DNA from: Chondrosia reniformis
Taxonomy: Eukaryota > Porifera > Demospongiae > Chondrillida > Chondrillidae
Reading direction: 5' to 3'
NCBI GenBank assembly: GCA_947172415.1
Contig: OX359189.1
Coordinates: 1,882,501-1,946,500, forward strand
DNA length: 64,000 nucleotides
How positions within the stretch are numbered: the first letter of the stretch is position 1; the number at the start of each line of letters is the position of its first letter. Shown here piece after piece: positions 23,401 to 36,000 of the stretch. Below the pieces are notes generated by a model that saw only the letters and a program-made list of their open reading frames with translations, did no database searches and had not been told where the DNA came from. The position numbers and the translations under genes are program-made.

Positions 23401-25928
23401 ATCCCAAGTCTCTCTAGGCTTGCCCTAAATCCCAAGTCTCTCTAGGCTTGCCCTAAATCCCAAGTTTCTCTAGGCTTGACCTAAATCCCAAGTCTCTCTA
23501 GGCTTGACCTAAATCCCAAGTCACTCTAGGCTTGCCCTAAATCCCAAGTCTCTCTAGGCTTGCCCTAAATCCCAAGTCACTCTAGGCTTGCCCTAAATCC
23601 CAAGTCTCTCTAGGCTTGTCCTAAATCCCAAGTCACTCTAGGCTTGCCCTAAATCCCAAGTCTCTCTAGGCTTGTCCTAAATCCCAAGTCTCTCTAGGCT
23701 TGCCCTAAATCCCAAGTCTCTCTAGGCTTGCCCTAAATCCCAAGTCACTCTAGGCTTGCCCTAAATCCCAAGTCTCTCTAGGCTTGCCCTAAATCCCAAG
23801 TCACTCTAGGCTTGCCCTAAATCCCAAGTCTCTCTAGGCTTGTCCTAAATCCCAAGTCACTCTAGGCTTGCCCTAAATCCCAAGTCACTCTAGGCTTGCC
23901 CTAAATCCCAAGTCTCTCTAGGCTTGCCCTAAATCCCAAGTCACTCTAGGCTTGCCCTAAATCCCAAGTCTCTCTAGGCTTGCCCTAAATCCCAAGTCTC
24001 TCTAGGCTTGCCCTAAATCCCAAGTCTCTCTAGGCTTGCCCTAAATCCCAAGTCTCTCTAGGCTTGCCCTAAATCCCAAGTCACTCTAGGCTTGCCCTAA
24101 ATCCCAAGTCTCTCTAGGCTTGTCCTAAATCCCAAGTCACTCTAGGCTTGCCCTAAATCCCAAGTCTCTCTAGGCTTGCCCTAAATCCCAAGTCTCTCTA
24201 GGTTTGTCCTAAATCCCAAGTCTCTCTAGGCTTGCCCTAAATCCCAAGTCTCTCTAGGCTTGACCTAAATCCCAAGTCACTCTAGGCTTGCCCTAAATCC
24301 CAAGTCTCTCTAGGCTTGCCCTAAATCCCAAGTCTCTCTAGGCTTGCCCTAAATCCCAAGTCTCTCTAGGCTTGCCCTAAATCCCAAGTCACTCTAGGCT
24401 TGCCCTAAATCCCAAGTCTCTCTAGGCTTGCCCTAAATCCCAAGTCTCTCTAGGTTTGCCCTAAATCCCAAGTTTCTCTAGGCTTGACCTAAATCCCAAG
24501 TCTCTCTAGGCTTGTCCTAAATCCATGAGGGGCTAAATGTAGCAACAACTGATAGTTTTGAGAAAGATAGCAGTTGTACTTGGGATAATTTTTATGGTCG
24601 TCACTTTATATCGTCTATAATAGGTTCTGTTTAAAACTTTAGGTTAAATATCAGTCTGACGAATTTTTGTATGTCATTTTCTACTCTCAGCCTTTCACCC
24701 TTGTATATATGATCATATGTTCGCTTGCATATCTGTAGCCTCAAATTTTCAATTGACCCCAAACACAGTCTTGTCCAACTAAAATAACTAATATCCCACA
24801 TAGGTGTACATTGCATGGGATGAATACAAGGGAATCAAGTATTCCCAGCTCCTCTTAAGTGTATTCATTACCTAACACCAGGCTTTGTGGGAAGTTAGCC
24901 AGACAAGTGAAGGTGTCAATTCATAACTACAACCAATTACTTGTCTTGCAAGTCTACCTAATGATCCATTCCCATATGTTGGCAATAGTTTCTGTTGTGT
25001 CTTCTCTACTACCATATCCAATCTGTTGTGTGTAGTTGTTTGGAATTCATCCAAGCATGTGTAGGACGTACAATCCATTGATGGGTTAGTGAATCAATAT
25101 ATAAATCTGAGGCTAGAGCTTCAAATATTCTGTACTCTGTATCCAAGGGCAACAGACATTTGGTTGCTAGGAAATAATCTTAATTCCTCTTAAGAAGGCT
25201 AAATTTACTGACACTATTATATATCAGTATCAGTAGTGATGTGTGCTAGCATATGTAGTTTAAATTAGGAATTATTATGGGAAATTAATAATTGTAATAG
25301 AGGCATTTAGGAAATAAGTAGTTCTAATAATTATGTAAACATCAATTTGGCATAGCTACTGCCAACTGACCATAAACTGATTGATTACAGCAACAAGTAA
25401 CAAATAGAAATTGAAAATAAGATAATGTTACATTTGCCAGTCATAAAGTCAAAGATTTACACATATTTCAAACCAACAAATACCTGATATGAATATATGA
25501 TTGTATTGTAGATACCGTAGTAATATTAACACTCCGCACTCTAGTCCGCTACGCACACAAGTACCACACTGACGATCGACAGTTTGATTGTATGTTAACA
25601 AGAAGAAATTGTTGGTTTAACAAATTGTTTTATATGATAATTGATCTATTTCGACATTAACTGTACACATATTCAGAATAACGCGTGGCTATTAACAAGA
25701 CTGGCTTCTACATTACACATACCAGGATCTCCTTCTAGTATATGCACGAAAACTTGTGCACAATCGTACACCTTACTCTTTCGAGCCCTCTTTCTTTGTG
25801 AGCAGGTCCAGTTCTTCTAATTTACCGACAAAGCCAGGCATTGCTTGTAGATACTTTCCGTCCAGTTTCGAAAGATCGTTAAAGCTATGCCTACGATTGA
25901 CGCACCATTGCCCCTCGCCGCACTCCAT
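20419..25928 (-). CDS. Coiled-coil protein, unrecognised
   Basis: The first exon (about 25,756–25,928) reads MECGEGQWCVNRRHSFNDLS...LDLLTKKEGSK and ends at gtaagg. It joins in phase to 22,893–23,006 (ELQKLCQELRSVGEGLACCL) and then to about 22,430–22,550 (FRMGLQKLVQLGKVCDEMYS). Further exons are 21,201–21,451 (Ser/Pro-rich, ending KARSLQDLSDSDLEKQLK), 20,980–21,052, 20,708–20,839 (DRLQIEQVSRDSISRLRKRN) and the last, 20,419–20,587 (acidic tail ending STPTEN, TAA). The 22.43-kb and 21.45-kb exons do not join in phase as drawn, so a small exon or another donor is missing between them. Heptads and charged residues predict long coiled coils. It is probably cytoplasmic, since there is no signal peptide or membrane segment. 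No family was recognised. Confidence 0.65.
21681..21717 (-). ncRNA. Hammerhead-like motif, decayed core
   Basis: Read on the minus strand: GUCA, CUGAUAA (consensus CUGANGA, so one conserved G is changed), a stem-loop GACCUUCGAGGUC, then GAAAUGUU and CGAC. Stem I pairs GUC with GAC after one mismatch. Stem III is reduced to the four bases AUGU. Probably inactive. Confidence 0.4.
21900..21936 (+). ncRNA. Hammerhead-like motif with minimal stem III
   Basis: GUUG, CUGAUGA (21,904–21,910), stem II ACC/GGU with extra loop bases, GAAA, then UGUU and CAAC. Stem I (GUUG/CAAC) is perfect. Stem III is only AUGU, so any activity would more easily come from a dimer, as reported for minimal type I hammerheads. 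Confidence 0.5.
22078..22114 (-). ncRNA. Hammerhead-like motif with minimal stem III
   Basis: On the minus strand: GUCA, CUGAAGA (fits CUGANGA), strong stem II GACCCUCGGGGUC, GAAAC, AUC and UGAC. Stem I (GUCA/UGAC) is perfect. The reduced ACAU in place of a stem III suggests decay from ACGU, a self-complementary tetramer suited to dimeric hammerheads. Confidence 0.5.
22600..22658. repeat. Strong hairpin in an intron
   Basis: CAAGTATTTTGAGTTT and its exact complement AAACTCAAAATACTTG flank a smaller GGGGTGCTCTGTGCCCC hairpin. It lies just upstream (minus sense) of the exon encoding FRMGLQKLVQLGK. It may be a MITE relic. Confidence 0.75.
23178..24525. repeat. 28-bp satellite, about 48 copies
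   Basis: The unit AAGTCTCTCTAGGCTTGCCC plus TAAATCCC repeats head to tail across about 1.35 kb. Variants alternate TCTCTCTAGG and TCACTCTAGG; a few carry GTCC, GACC or GTTT changes. The array lies between exons of the coiled-coil gene (22.9–23.0 and 25.8–25.9 kb), so it is intronic if that first exon is correct. Confidence 0.95.
24526..25740. other. Long intronic stretch of the coiled-coil gene
   Basis: Non-satellite sequence between the 28-bp array and the first exon. Two short minus-strand frames (24,631–24,816 and 24,872–25,078) faintly resemble transposon-derived protein (for example LRLQICKRTYDHIYKGERLR) but lack a motif that fixes a family. The rest is AT-rich and unremarkable. Confidence 0.4.
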
Positions 25929-26462
25929 TTTATCTGTGCATCCAGCAACGAAAACGTATCAGAAACTCGCTAAACGCTCATATGCCCACAAGAATTCTCT
26001 TTCGAAGCACACACCCTTATACGTACTCTATGATCTGATGATAAGCTCCGATTCAAATTACAAGTAACGCTTTATAATAACTAAACATTGAATTATTCTT
26101 TAAGAAAATATAACATTCAGTTGATCAAAATGCATAGCAGTGAAATACTGCATAACTTTTAGAATAAGATAGTGCACGTTTTGTAAGTTTTATGATACGG
26201 CTTTGCCAGATAGAACTCTTCTCAGATTCACTTGTGTTAATAGAAATCTTCAAAATTTGGCCTAACAATGAAACAAAAGTCAAAGTGCATTACAACTCAT
26301 ATAAATTAATTTTCCTCAATTAAATGAATTCCCTTTCCTTAAATGCATTATTATGGAAATACATATTTTAATGTCACAGAGCATATAACCTAATTGACAG
26401 TTTCCTTTTCAATGGAGAGCTACAAAGGGTAGGCTATAGGTATTATTAGAGTTATAGTACTG

Positions 26463-26617
26463 TTTGGGTCGGTTGTCCAGACTGGACGTTGCAATCGGTA
26501 ACTTGCAACTATACCAATTGAACAAACTTTCACTAGAATGATGTCACCATGCATGCCTCGATAACCTTTTATGATTAATGATTGCAATGTCTGGTCTGTA
26601 CACAACCGACCCAAAAA
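26463..26617. mobile_element. MITE-like element with about 36-bp terminal inverted repeats
   Basis: The left end TTTGGGTCGGTTGTCCAGAC and the right end read in complement (tttgggtcggttgtgtacag) match with small indels, and the similarity continues inward through GACGTTGCAATC. The ~80-bp interior has no coding frame. The superfamily is not clear. Confidence 0.7.
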
Positions 26618-26798
26618 GCTCTGTAGCTGTATCTATTGTGTGTGGCTATTGTATAGCAATGGAGTGCCTTAAAGTAGACCACACTCAGTTGAGTGTGTGG
26701 GTGAGTTTATGTTTTTATAATAATCAATAGAGAGAAACTGAACAATAACAACTACTAAACTAGTTATTATACACCCACATAAATAATTACTACCAGCA

Positions 26799-26979
26799 AC
26801 ACACCTAGGTACCTCCAGACACAGAAGCACACACACCTAGGTACCTCCAGACACAGAAGCACACACACCTAGGTACCTCCAGACACAGAAGCACACACAC
26901 CTAGGTACCTCCAGACACAGAAGCACACACACCTAGGTACCTCCAGACACAGAAGCACACACACCTAGGTACCTCCAGA
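26799..26979. repeat. 30-bp tandem repeat, 6 copies
   Basis: Near-identical units of CACACACCTAGGTACCTCCA plus GACACAGAAG. It lies just beyond the 3' end of the PICALM gene. Confidence 0.93.
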
Positions 26980-27071
26980 ATTTAAGGTTTCTGATACCAG
27001 GAATGTACATATTAGCATGGTTTGGATTTTTGAAATTGCTCAATAGCAGTATATTGCTTTCAAAGGCACTC

Positions 27072-30000
27072 CTAATCAGATGCAGTACTCACCTGTCCAC
27101 CTGAGATGGGGCCAAATGGGTCGTGAGGATTGGGTTGATGTATCCTCACTTGTGCAGGACGCTGCATGCTATCATAACCTCCTGGAACATTCTACAACAA
27201 ATGGAAACATCAACAGACAACATGCAATAAACAACAGATGTCTGAGTTGGAACTATTTGTCTATCTGCTAAGTTTTAGGCACGTGCGTATGTATCTGGTG
27301 ACATAGTTAATGAGTGTATTACGTATCTTCTACTGATTAAGTAATTACATATCTGCAAGATGTGCCTTATATTAGTACCTTACCAACCCATACTCTCAGA
27401 GAGATTCTAATGACCTTTGTTAACAAAATCACAAATATATATGTACGTAGTTCATAAACATTTTACCACAAGTATTCTCTCAGTGCTGCTCGCTCTCACC
27501 ATGCTGTAAGTAGGCACTCCCATACCCACACCGTAGGGCTGCTGCATGCCCATGTTCCCCATCATGGGGCCTCCCCAGGCACCTCCAGTCACACCCATGG
27601 GCTGGCCCCCGTACCCCTGGACATACGGTCCCATGTACATGCTGCTTGGGGGCAGTGTGGTGGCTGTCAGTCCACCAGTAGGCTGCCAGTTGGGACCCCC
27701 CGTTAGCTGTGAATTAGTAGCCGGTTTCCACTGGTGCTGCGTTCTGATGAGAAAAAGAACATCTGATATGCTACTATTCACCATATACGTATGCACAGTT
27801 AATACGTATATACAGTATATACAGAATACTTAATACAATTAAACTTTTTCTAGTGTATTTTTAGAGTGCAGATAAAACTGCTATAATACGTATATTATGG
27901 ATTTCACAATACTCCCTTACACAAAACACAGATACAACCTGCTTGCACAGGTATGTACGAGTAGCGTGGAAGTTCTTAAATGACTCACTTTCCCAGCCCA
28001 ACTCCAATACTGCTTGAATTACCAAGTCCCCCAATTGCTGTATAATATTAATACATACAGTAATTGTACACATTTTCATACTGATAATTACAATACACTA
28101 AAACATGTACATATATGAAAACTCCTCAACACAAATGAATGCATGTAAATATTACAGATATTTGTCTTCATCAACGTATCAGCTTAAATCTGTTACAATT
28201 ACTTACTCAAGCTTTCTGCTGTCTTTGCCAAACCTTCATCAATGCTCTTTCCAAGGGAATCTTTAGTCACCGGTGGTTTCTTGGACTGCTGGGTCTTGCT
28301 AGCATACGGACTCATGGCCTCCGGTTGAAGAACACCATCTCCCACAGAGGTATTACCACTAGAGTTTGATGACCCAAAGGCTGCCTGGAAGTTGACCTGA
28401 CCTTTGAAGAAGTTGACCTCTTGGTAGCCTGTTGATAAACAAATCGAGATTAATCACACCATATTTGTCCATATACAGTACATATAAGAGACAAGCTCAA
28501 TTAAAGGTAGTGAATTGTTTAGGAGTAAAGTAGCCAGTGAAGTAAAATTCAGACTGGGCGTGAATAGAGGCGGGTACAAAACATCAGTAAAGAAATACAT
28601 ACATACATACATACATAGAAGCCAAGGCTATAACTTAGACAAGTAGCGGTAGGCTACATGCAAATTCCCCTAATAAGCATTAAAACTGCAGTCAACAACA
28701 TGACCACATTCTGCAATGTACATATCTCGTACATGGATTATAAAGGGCATATCAGAAGCGTGTTTCGCAGTGTATTGAAAATGCTATATATCAGTCAGTC
28801 CTATAATTATAAGTACGTATACAACAACTATATTATTTTATTCTTAGAATTTCTTGAGTCTAGTATTGGCTGCACTGTAAAAACATTGTTTACATAAACA
28901 TACGTATTTATTTACGTATATTGTATGTACACAGCCAGATTAAATCTACATTTCTGGTAGTAAAACAGCTGCCACAAAGTAATGACACAATGAGGTGAAA
29001 GTTAAGGAAAATGAATTCATACCAGCAGTTGAGGAGGCAAATGGGTTTGTTGAAGAATAGGAGATGTTGTTAGAGGTTGTTCGACTTTTACCATCAGTGG
29101 TGGTAGTGGAGGCACCGAGGTCAAGATCCAACAGATCATCAACTGAAGCCTGCTTCTTTGGAGGACCAGAGAGAGACACGTCTGTGGAAGTGCCGGTTTT
29201 GGGAGTGGCACTCGACGGCCTCTCCTGACTATCTTTACGTTTCTTCTGGAATAGTACATACATTGGAGTAGTAAATATACATATGTACGTACATACATAC
29301 CTACGTACCTACATAATATGTTGGTCTGGTGAATACACACATTGTGAATATGTATAGTACTTATATATGTATGTGTAATACATGCTACCAAATAAATACT
29401 ATTTATTGTATACAGTAAGACCTTTCTAATCCGGGCAGTGTGGCAGTACATATATATACAGTAAGACCTCTCTTATCTGGGCAGTGTGGCAGTACATATG
29501 TATACGTACAAATACTACAGTGTATTTGGTACGCAGCATATTGTTAAGTTTAACCTGTGCTAATGATGGATGAGTATAGGCTGAGTAACTTACAGAGAAT
29601 TCCTCCAACCTCTTCCTCTGTTCTTCTAAAAACTCGCTAGCTGACTTTGATTGATTTGGGCTATCCTGCTTTGTGAGTTTTGGTGAGGACAGTGATGGAC
29701 CATTTCTCAACTCCAATCTAAAGGTATACGTATGTACGTCAGTACACTAGACTTAATGGGTATGACCTATCACTCACTTAATGGGTGTGACCTAGCTATC
29801 ACTCACTTAATGGGCGTGTTAGAGGAAGTTGATGCTCCCTTCTTGTCGCTGTCTCTCACATGTTCTTCTAAGGCAGGTAAGAGGTCACTTGGGACTGGCT
29901 TCAAGTCCAAATGGGAACGGGTCTCTAATCCAAGATCCTAAAAAATACACGTACGTACATATAGCAGGAAATTTCTGCTATTACCAGAGTTCCATAAATG

Positions 30001-33000
30001 GTTGTCTAGTGTACAACTATGCACTGTATTAGTAAATAATAAGGACAGAAAGACATACAAATACATATGTCAAATGTACACAAGACAAACTCCAGATCTT
30101 TAACAATGAGTTACTCTAAGATATGTACGTACGTACGTACAAGAATCTGTCTCAACTGTTCACAATACAATTCCTACCACAACAATCCACAAACATGACA
30201 GTGCTTGAATGTGTGTATGAGTGATTGAGTGTGTGAGTGTGGATGCGATAGCCTACCTCAGCAGTTTCAAAAAACTTTTTCATGGCATCCAATCTCTTTG
30301 GTGTTCCCTTGTACACCTCCACTGCCTCTTTTGCCTGCTGCTTCTTCATCTCAAAAAACTTTTCTGTTTATAAAACAGACAAAATAAAAATCTAAATACT
30401 CTACCACTGCAACATACGTACATATATAATACTGTAATTAAAGGCAGGGTCTCATATAGTGGCCGGGGGTCAGCTAGGTCATTCCTAAATGGAAGTTGGG
30501 TCTCGAATAGAGGCTAGGATCTCTCAAATCGACACACTTGGGTCGAGGTGCAAACTGATGGCGACATCTGATCCATTTCTACTGCAGTTGCAATGTCAAA
30601 GTAAAAGTCCCATGGTGCATAATTGACTATAAGGCAGCTAAGGAGACGGGTGTGGATGCCAAAACAATATTTATAGAAGCTAGGCTCAAATCAACCTTCA
30701 GTCTCAGGCAAAATGGTGTTCATGACAATTTATATATGTATCACAGCAGCTAAAGAGGAAGGTGTAGGTTTGACTGTTTCCATGGTTACTCACCCAGAAG
30801 GCTTATCATAGCATCATTGTATGCTTGGTACAGTTTGACTAGGTCCTTGTACATCATTAGGAAGCAGGTGTTGATGACACCATTCACCATTTCTACCACA
30901 TTTAGGTTCATTTCTAGATGGCAGTCAATTAAGTCTCCTATCATGTTTAAACTCCTTATCAATTTCTCCCTATCCATCTTCTGAAAGTCACCAGTTTCAC
31001 TAAAGTCCGTACGTACATAATAGCATTACATACATACATAGTAGTAGCCACATAGAAGGTCATATATTCTCATAAACACATACGTATGTACATACATATG
31101 TACAGATATGTACACTTCAAGGCTTGGTGATCATAATGCAACAATTACGTAGGTACGTACGTACATATTGTTAGTAAAATACATACATACATTGCAGATG
31201 TGATAAGTTTTAATTTCATATCAGTTTAAGATAAAATGTAGGATTACAGCATTAACATTAACATGCATCAGTTTGATGGCTATACGTACATGATTGTATG
31301 AATTGAATTGTCTGATTGTTAGATAAGATTTGTAAAATAACTGCACTTGTTGGCTAGTATAACCAGAAATGCCATCAGCGAGAACTGATAATATACGTAC
31401 ATACAGTATGTAGAAGGAAGGCATTACTGATCATATTGCTGTCGCAGTCACAGAGCACTAGTAAACAAATCCAGTAACCCGAGGCTAAACTGTTTTACAT
31501 ATCTCTTGTACATTCCTCTTAACTACGTATGTAAGTACAGTGGAACCTGTGTCAGCGGTCACCTGAGTTAGGCGGTCGCCTAGTATAAGCCGGTCACTAG
31601 GGGAAGTCCCGAATGAATACGTATTGATGTGTGTGCAGGTTCCACTGTACATAAGTTCAAAATTGACTACTTCAATTACTAGTTGTTCATGCAAACTGAC
31701 CCCTTCTTTGCCTTCATTACGTCTATTGCGAGCTGCCTGTAGGTAGTGAGCACTGATCTGAGATAGCGAGAGTACCTCCTGATGTATAGAGACATATTGT
31801 AGGCTGCAGTTTGGAGAACGGAATACATGTTACTGTATATGTAATAACATGCACATAACATGTAATATAATTATATTATTGCAATTCGTGAGTTACGTAC
31901 GTACGTACGTACGTATGTACATATATGTATTAAAATTACTCATTGCACATACATGCGTACGTAGGTTTAACATGGAGGTTCTGTAGTAATTTATGCCAAG
32001 TATGTAAGTATGACCATACTTATATATGTACGAAAAGGGGAGTTTTTGCACGTAAGCCTGTGCTGGGCTATCATTGCAAATAATAAACACCACTGGATAT
32101 TACGCCAACCAACCAAGTGACAATGGTCTACGGACAATGGTTTTCAGCTACCACACTGATGAGCCCTAAAGAGGGCGAAACAGCTGTCTGTGGTTCATTG
32201 ATGATTTTTTGCCATCATTGGATGACTGGGAGGTCATCACTGGTTGCCACTAAATAGGACTTCGGTCCCCAGCCAAGTAGACCATTGTCACTTGGTTGGT
32301 TGGTGTAATATCCAGTGGTGTTTATTATTTGTTATATACGTATGTACGTATGTACATAAAGACATTTATACGTACATATGCACATTCTCACACCAGACGC
32401 TTAATTACACACTTGTACGTATGTAGTGGCTAAGGGGAGACTCTGGTTCCCATTAAGTGAACTTTGGTTCCACCCATTAGCTCATTATGCTCATCAGTAG
32501 ACATGAGTGGGCGGGGGAAATCCAGAGTCAAGCGATGATGATAATGTCCATAGTCAAACGACTTACCAGGAGAACTAGATTTATCCGTAAAGCTGTCCAG
32601 ATACAGTATATTGGTACTGGAAGCCATACATTGTAGGAATCGCTAATGAAAATGACAAGGGAAAAACTCTGATATACGTACGTATGCAATTAGTTGACAC
32701 ATTCAGACAATAAATTAAAGCAATTATAAATGGTATCAAACTGCAATGGAATGTCATTATAATGAGATCACTTAGAGTAAAAACCTTGCACACACATATC
32801 ACAGCAATAGCATACAATAGCCTGCATTTACGTATGTACATTTAGGGACTAATTACTGTCAATGACTTATGTATACATTCCAGGAAGGCATGAAAAAGGG
32901 AAAAATGTATCAGTTGACGATATTTTCAACAAGACTAATAGCAGAGACTATTTCAATCAGAAAGAACTACCTTATAGTATTAAGACAGGTCTCCTGAAGT

Positions 33001-36000
33001 TCAATTTCAACTGTATGCATGTACGTACGTATGTATGATGCAATATACCTACCTCATTTCCCAACACCATGAGATTATGTGTAGTGATGAGAGCTTTAAA
33101 GACTACGACCCAATTACTATTCCTAAGGCGTTCGGAGAGCATTCCCACAATATCTGGCATTGACACGTTGGGATCCTCTGTCAACCTGATGAGAGCTGCG
33201 GAGAGGAAGACGGCATTGACAGGTGGTGAAAAGTGCATAAGAATGGTAGATACGTACATACATATGTAATATGACCTCTAACTACGTATCATGTAATCCA
33301 ATTGTTTCAACCCCAGTGGTCATACATATTCAATAAATGTGCTTAAATACGTATGTATGTAGATATCCAAATTGATCAAAAGTCAAGAAAATTCAATACA
33401 ATTATACTATAGTTATTAATTAATCTTCATGGTCAAATTACGTACGTATGTACATAGGTATACTGACAAGGTACCTTATCAGGCCTAATGCTAAATTGAT
33501 AATAAAAGCTCAGTATATTGGAATAAAGGTCAATCAAGGTTAGGAGTACAAAATGGCTGCCAAAACAGGCACCACAAAGAATTCAAACTATCTGAAGAAG
33601 CCACAAGAAGTTAGTAGGTGTTGTCTCTCATATCAAACAACAACACATTACAGACATAGGGGCTATGCCCTTATAAGGTAAATAATCACAGTCCAGTATG
33701 AATACAACACAGCAGATCCAGCCAGGATGAGTTATTACCTAGTATGCAGGTACTTGAATGGCTTTGGGCAGCTGCTAAAAATAGCCTCTCATTGGACCAA
33801 TGTGAAGCAACCATTTGGATGATAATTGCCATAGGAGGAAGCCTTATTAATACACAGCAACGACATTTATATTAGATAAACATAAATTAAGGATCAACAT
33901 GTAAATTTTGATTTTAAATGTGCCACATTCAACTACGTAACCTCATGCATACCTACTTACATGTGTACACAATGCTATATCCTACATAGGGTACCCTCTA
34001 TAATCAAGGAGATTTGGTAATCATGGGAATCAATCAAAATGCTCTGCAGCTGCGACATTCTACATATATATGGCTTCCCTTAATCCACAGTATACTATAC
34101 ACTATCTACCTACGTATATGTGTATTAAGACCACACACCAATTTCACAGGCTGCATTTACACTAATTAAATTAGGCACACACAATGCTACAAAAGGATAC
34201 ATATACATGTACAGTATGTTAGGTAGGATACTATGTATGCAGATGTATATCGATGTTAAAAACTGATTGCATATTCAATTAATCACAAAAATAATTAATT
34301 GGAAATGAAACAAATTACACAACTGTATGTACAAAGGAATTTCTTCAATACAACCTTAAAACACTGCTGATATGATCCAAATTAATTATTTTAATCCTAC
34401 ATCTACGTACGTACATAACCCAAATCAACCAATCCACTTGCATTATAGTTACCGAATACACAGCACACACTACTACTAAATATAAACAAACACATTATCC
34501 AGGATTTATATACATACGTACACCTGATAATTAATACATGCGTATTTACTTATCTATTTATAATACATACGTAACTATGTATATGTATGTGAATACGTAG
34601 AGATGCTACGTACGTACGGATGTCATACTGTAGCTCATTAGGAGGCAGATAAGAGGGACAGAAAAGGCACTTCACATTGCATGCTTCAAAGGCACTAAAA
34701 GTAGGATCAAGTAAATTATAGATACAATTATATTACTAAGTTGGCACTTTCTAAAGGTCCTGAAATTAGTGGATCTACGTATGTAACATCTTATTGTAAG
34801 CACATACGTACCTAGATGTGTATGCACTATATATGTTCATAGTACAGTATGCGAATTTGTTCTGTTGTTACAATCTCTTTCCATTACTATAAACACACAC
34901 TTAGAAAGGTGCAACATCATATGGTACGTAGTTAATAATTAATTGAGCATCAGCAACATATATTTAACAGGTTGGATGTTTCATCACCGAAGAGTCATAC
35001 ATATGTATGTACGTATGTATAATTATATATTTGTAACATATGAACACAGTACGTATATTCATGGATACATATATGTATGCATTCTGAATTCATTTGAAGA
35101 AACAGAATGTCACACTGTGAATGTATGGATATTACTAAGTGCAAATTTGCTTAAAGTGAAAAGAGGCATAATATGGGACTATTGGAGCACTAAAGGAGTA
35201 CCATATTATAAAAAATGTTATTTAGATTTATTGATTTAACTGCTAATTATATTCAAGAGCTTCAGTAAGTATGCAAACATAACCATTAGTCCCTATCAAT
35301 CTAATTTTCAAAACTGGTTCAGTGCAGGATGAACAGGTTGTGCGCTTAACTGGATTACCCAAAACAAACAACAAAATGGCTGACCCTAGATACATACGTA
35401 GTGTACATCATTGATTCAATATATAAAGCAACAAAATGGCTGACCCTAGATACATAATGTACACCAATATAATTTTACTTACACAAAAACTGAAGAGCTT
35501 TACAACATCTGCTGATTTATTAGATCAAACAAGCAACACAAACTAAATAACACCATTCAGACTCATAATGTAATAACTGAATATGGTATTGTTACTGTGC
35601 ATCCAGGATTGAAGAATATATATGTACGTATGTACGTATATATGTATATTCTAATGAAGAAAGTACAATCTTAGAAGGGCATTTCTTTATATATATACGT
35701 ATGTACATATAATACCCTTAAGTATGTATATATTCATATGTTACAACAAGACTGTATAACAGTTTAAAACTACGTACTGAAATCAAAACCTTCACTAGAC
35801 ATATCTGAATATATTTGATCATTCTTTAAAAATGTACTGATAACAATTTGATGAATAAGTGAAATGACACTATCAGTATGCAATTCCTGTAAGCAAGGAA
35901 TGGAAAGTGGTACTAGGAGGTTGGGAGAGGTAGGGAGAGGGAGAGGTTGGGAGAGGTAAGGAGAGGGAGAGGTTGGGAGAGGTAAGGAGAGAGAGGGGTT

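Larger units (their letters stand above)
25929..27071. other. Intergenic region between the coiled-coil gene and PICALM
   Basis: It contains the promoter of the minus-strand coiled-coil gene on the left, one MITE (26,463–26,617) and a 30-bp tandem repeat (26,799–26,979). No other gene was seen. Confidence 0.5.

Noticed and set aside
23178-24525. Possible CRISPR-like array of short direct repeats
   Set aside because: Units are contiguous with no unique spacers, and the context is an animal gene intron; it is a satellite.
24631-25078. Transposase- or RT-like fragments on the minus strand
   Set aside because: No conserved motif or catalytic block could be placed; the similarity is too vague to call.
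26420-26614. 64-codon minus-strand open frame
   Set aside because: It lies entirely within the MITE at 26,463–26,617 and has no domain.
32480-32520. CUGAUGA on the minus strand near 32,489
   Set aside because: No GAAA or stem II follows at the required distance; chance heptamer inside a coding/intron boundary region.
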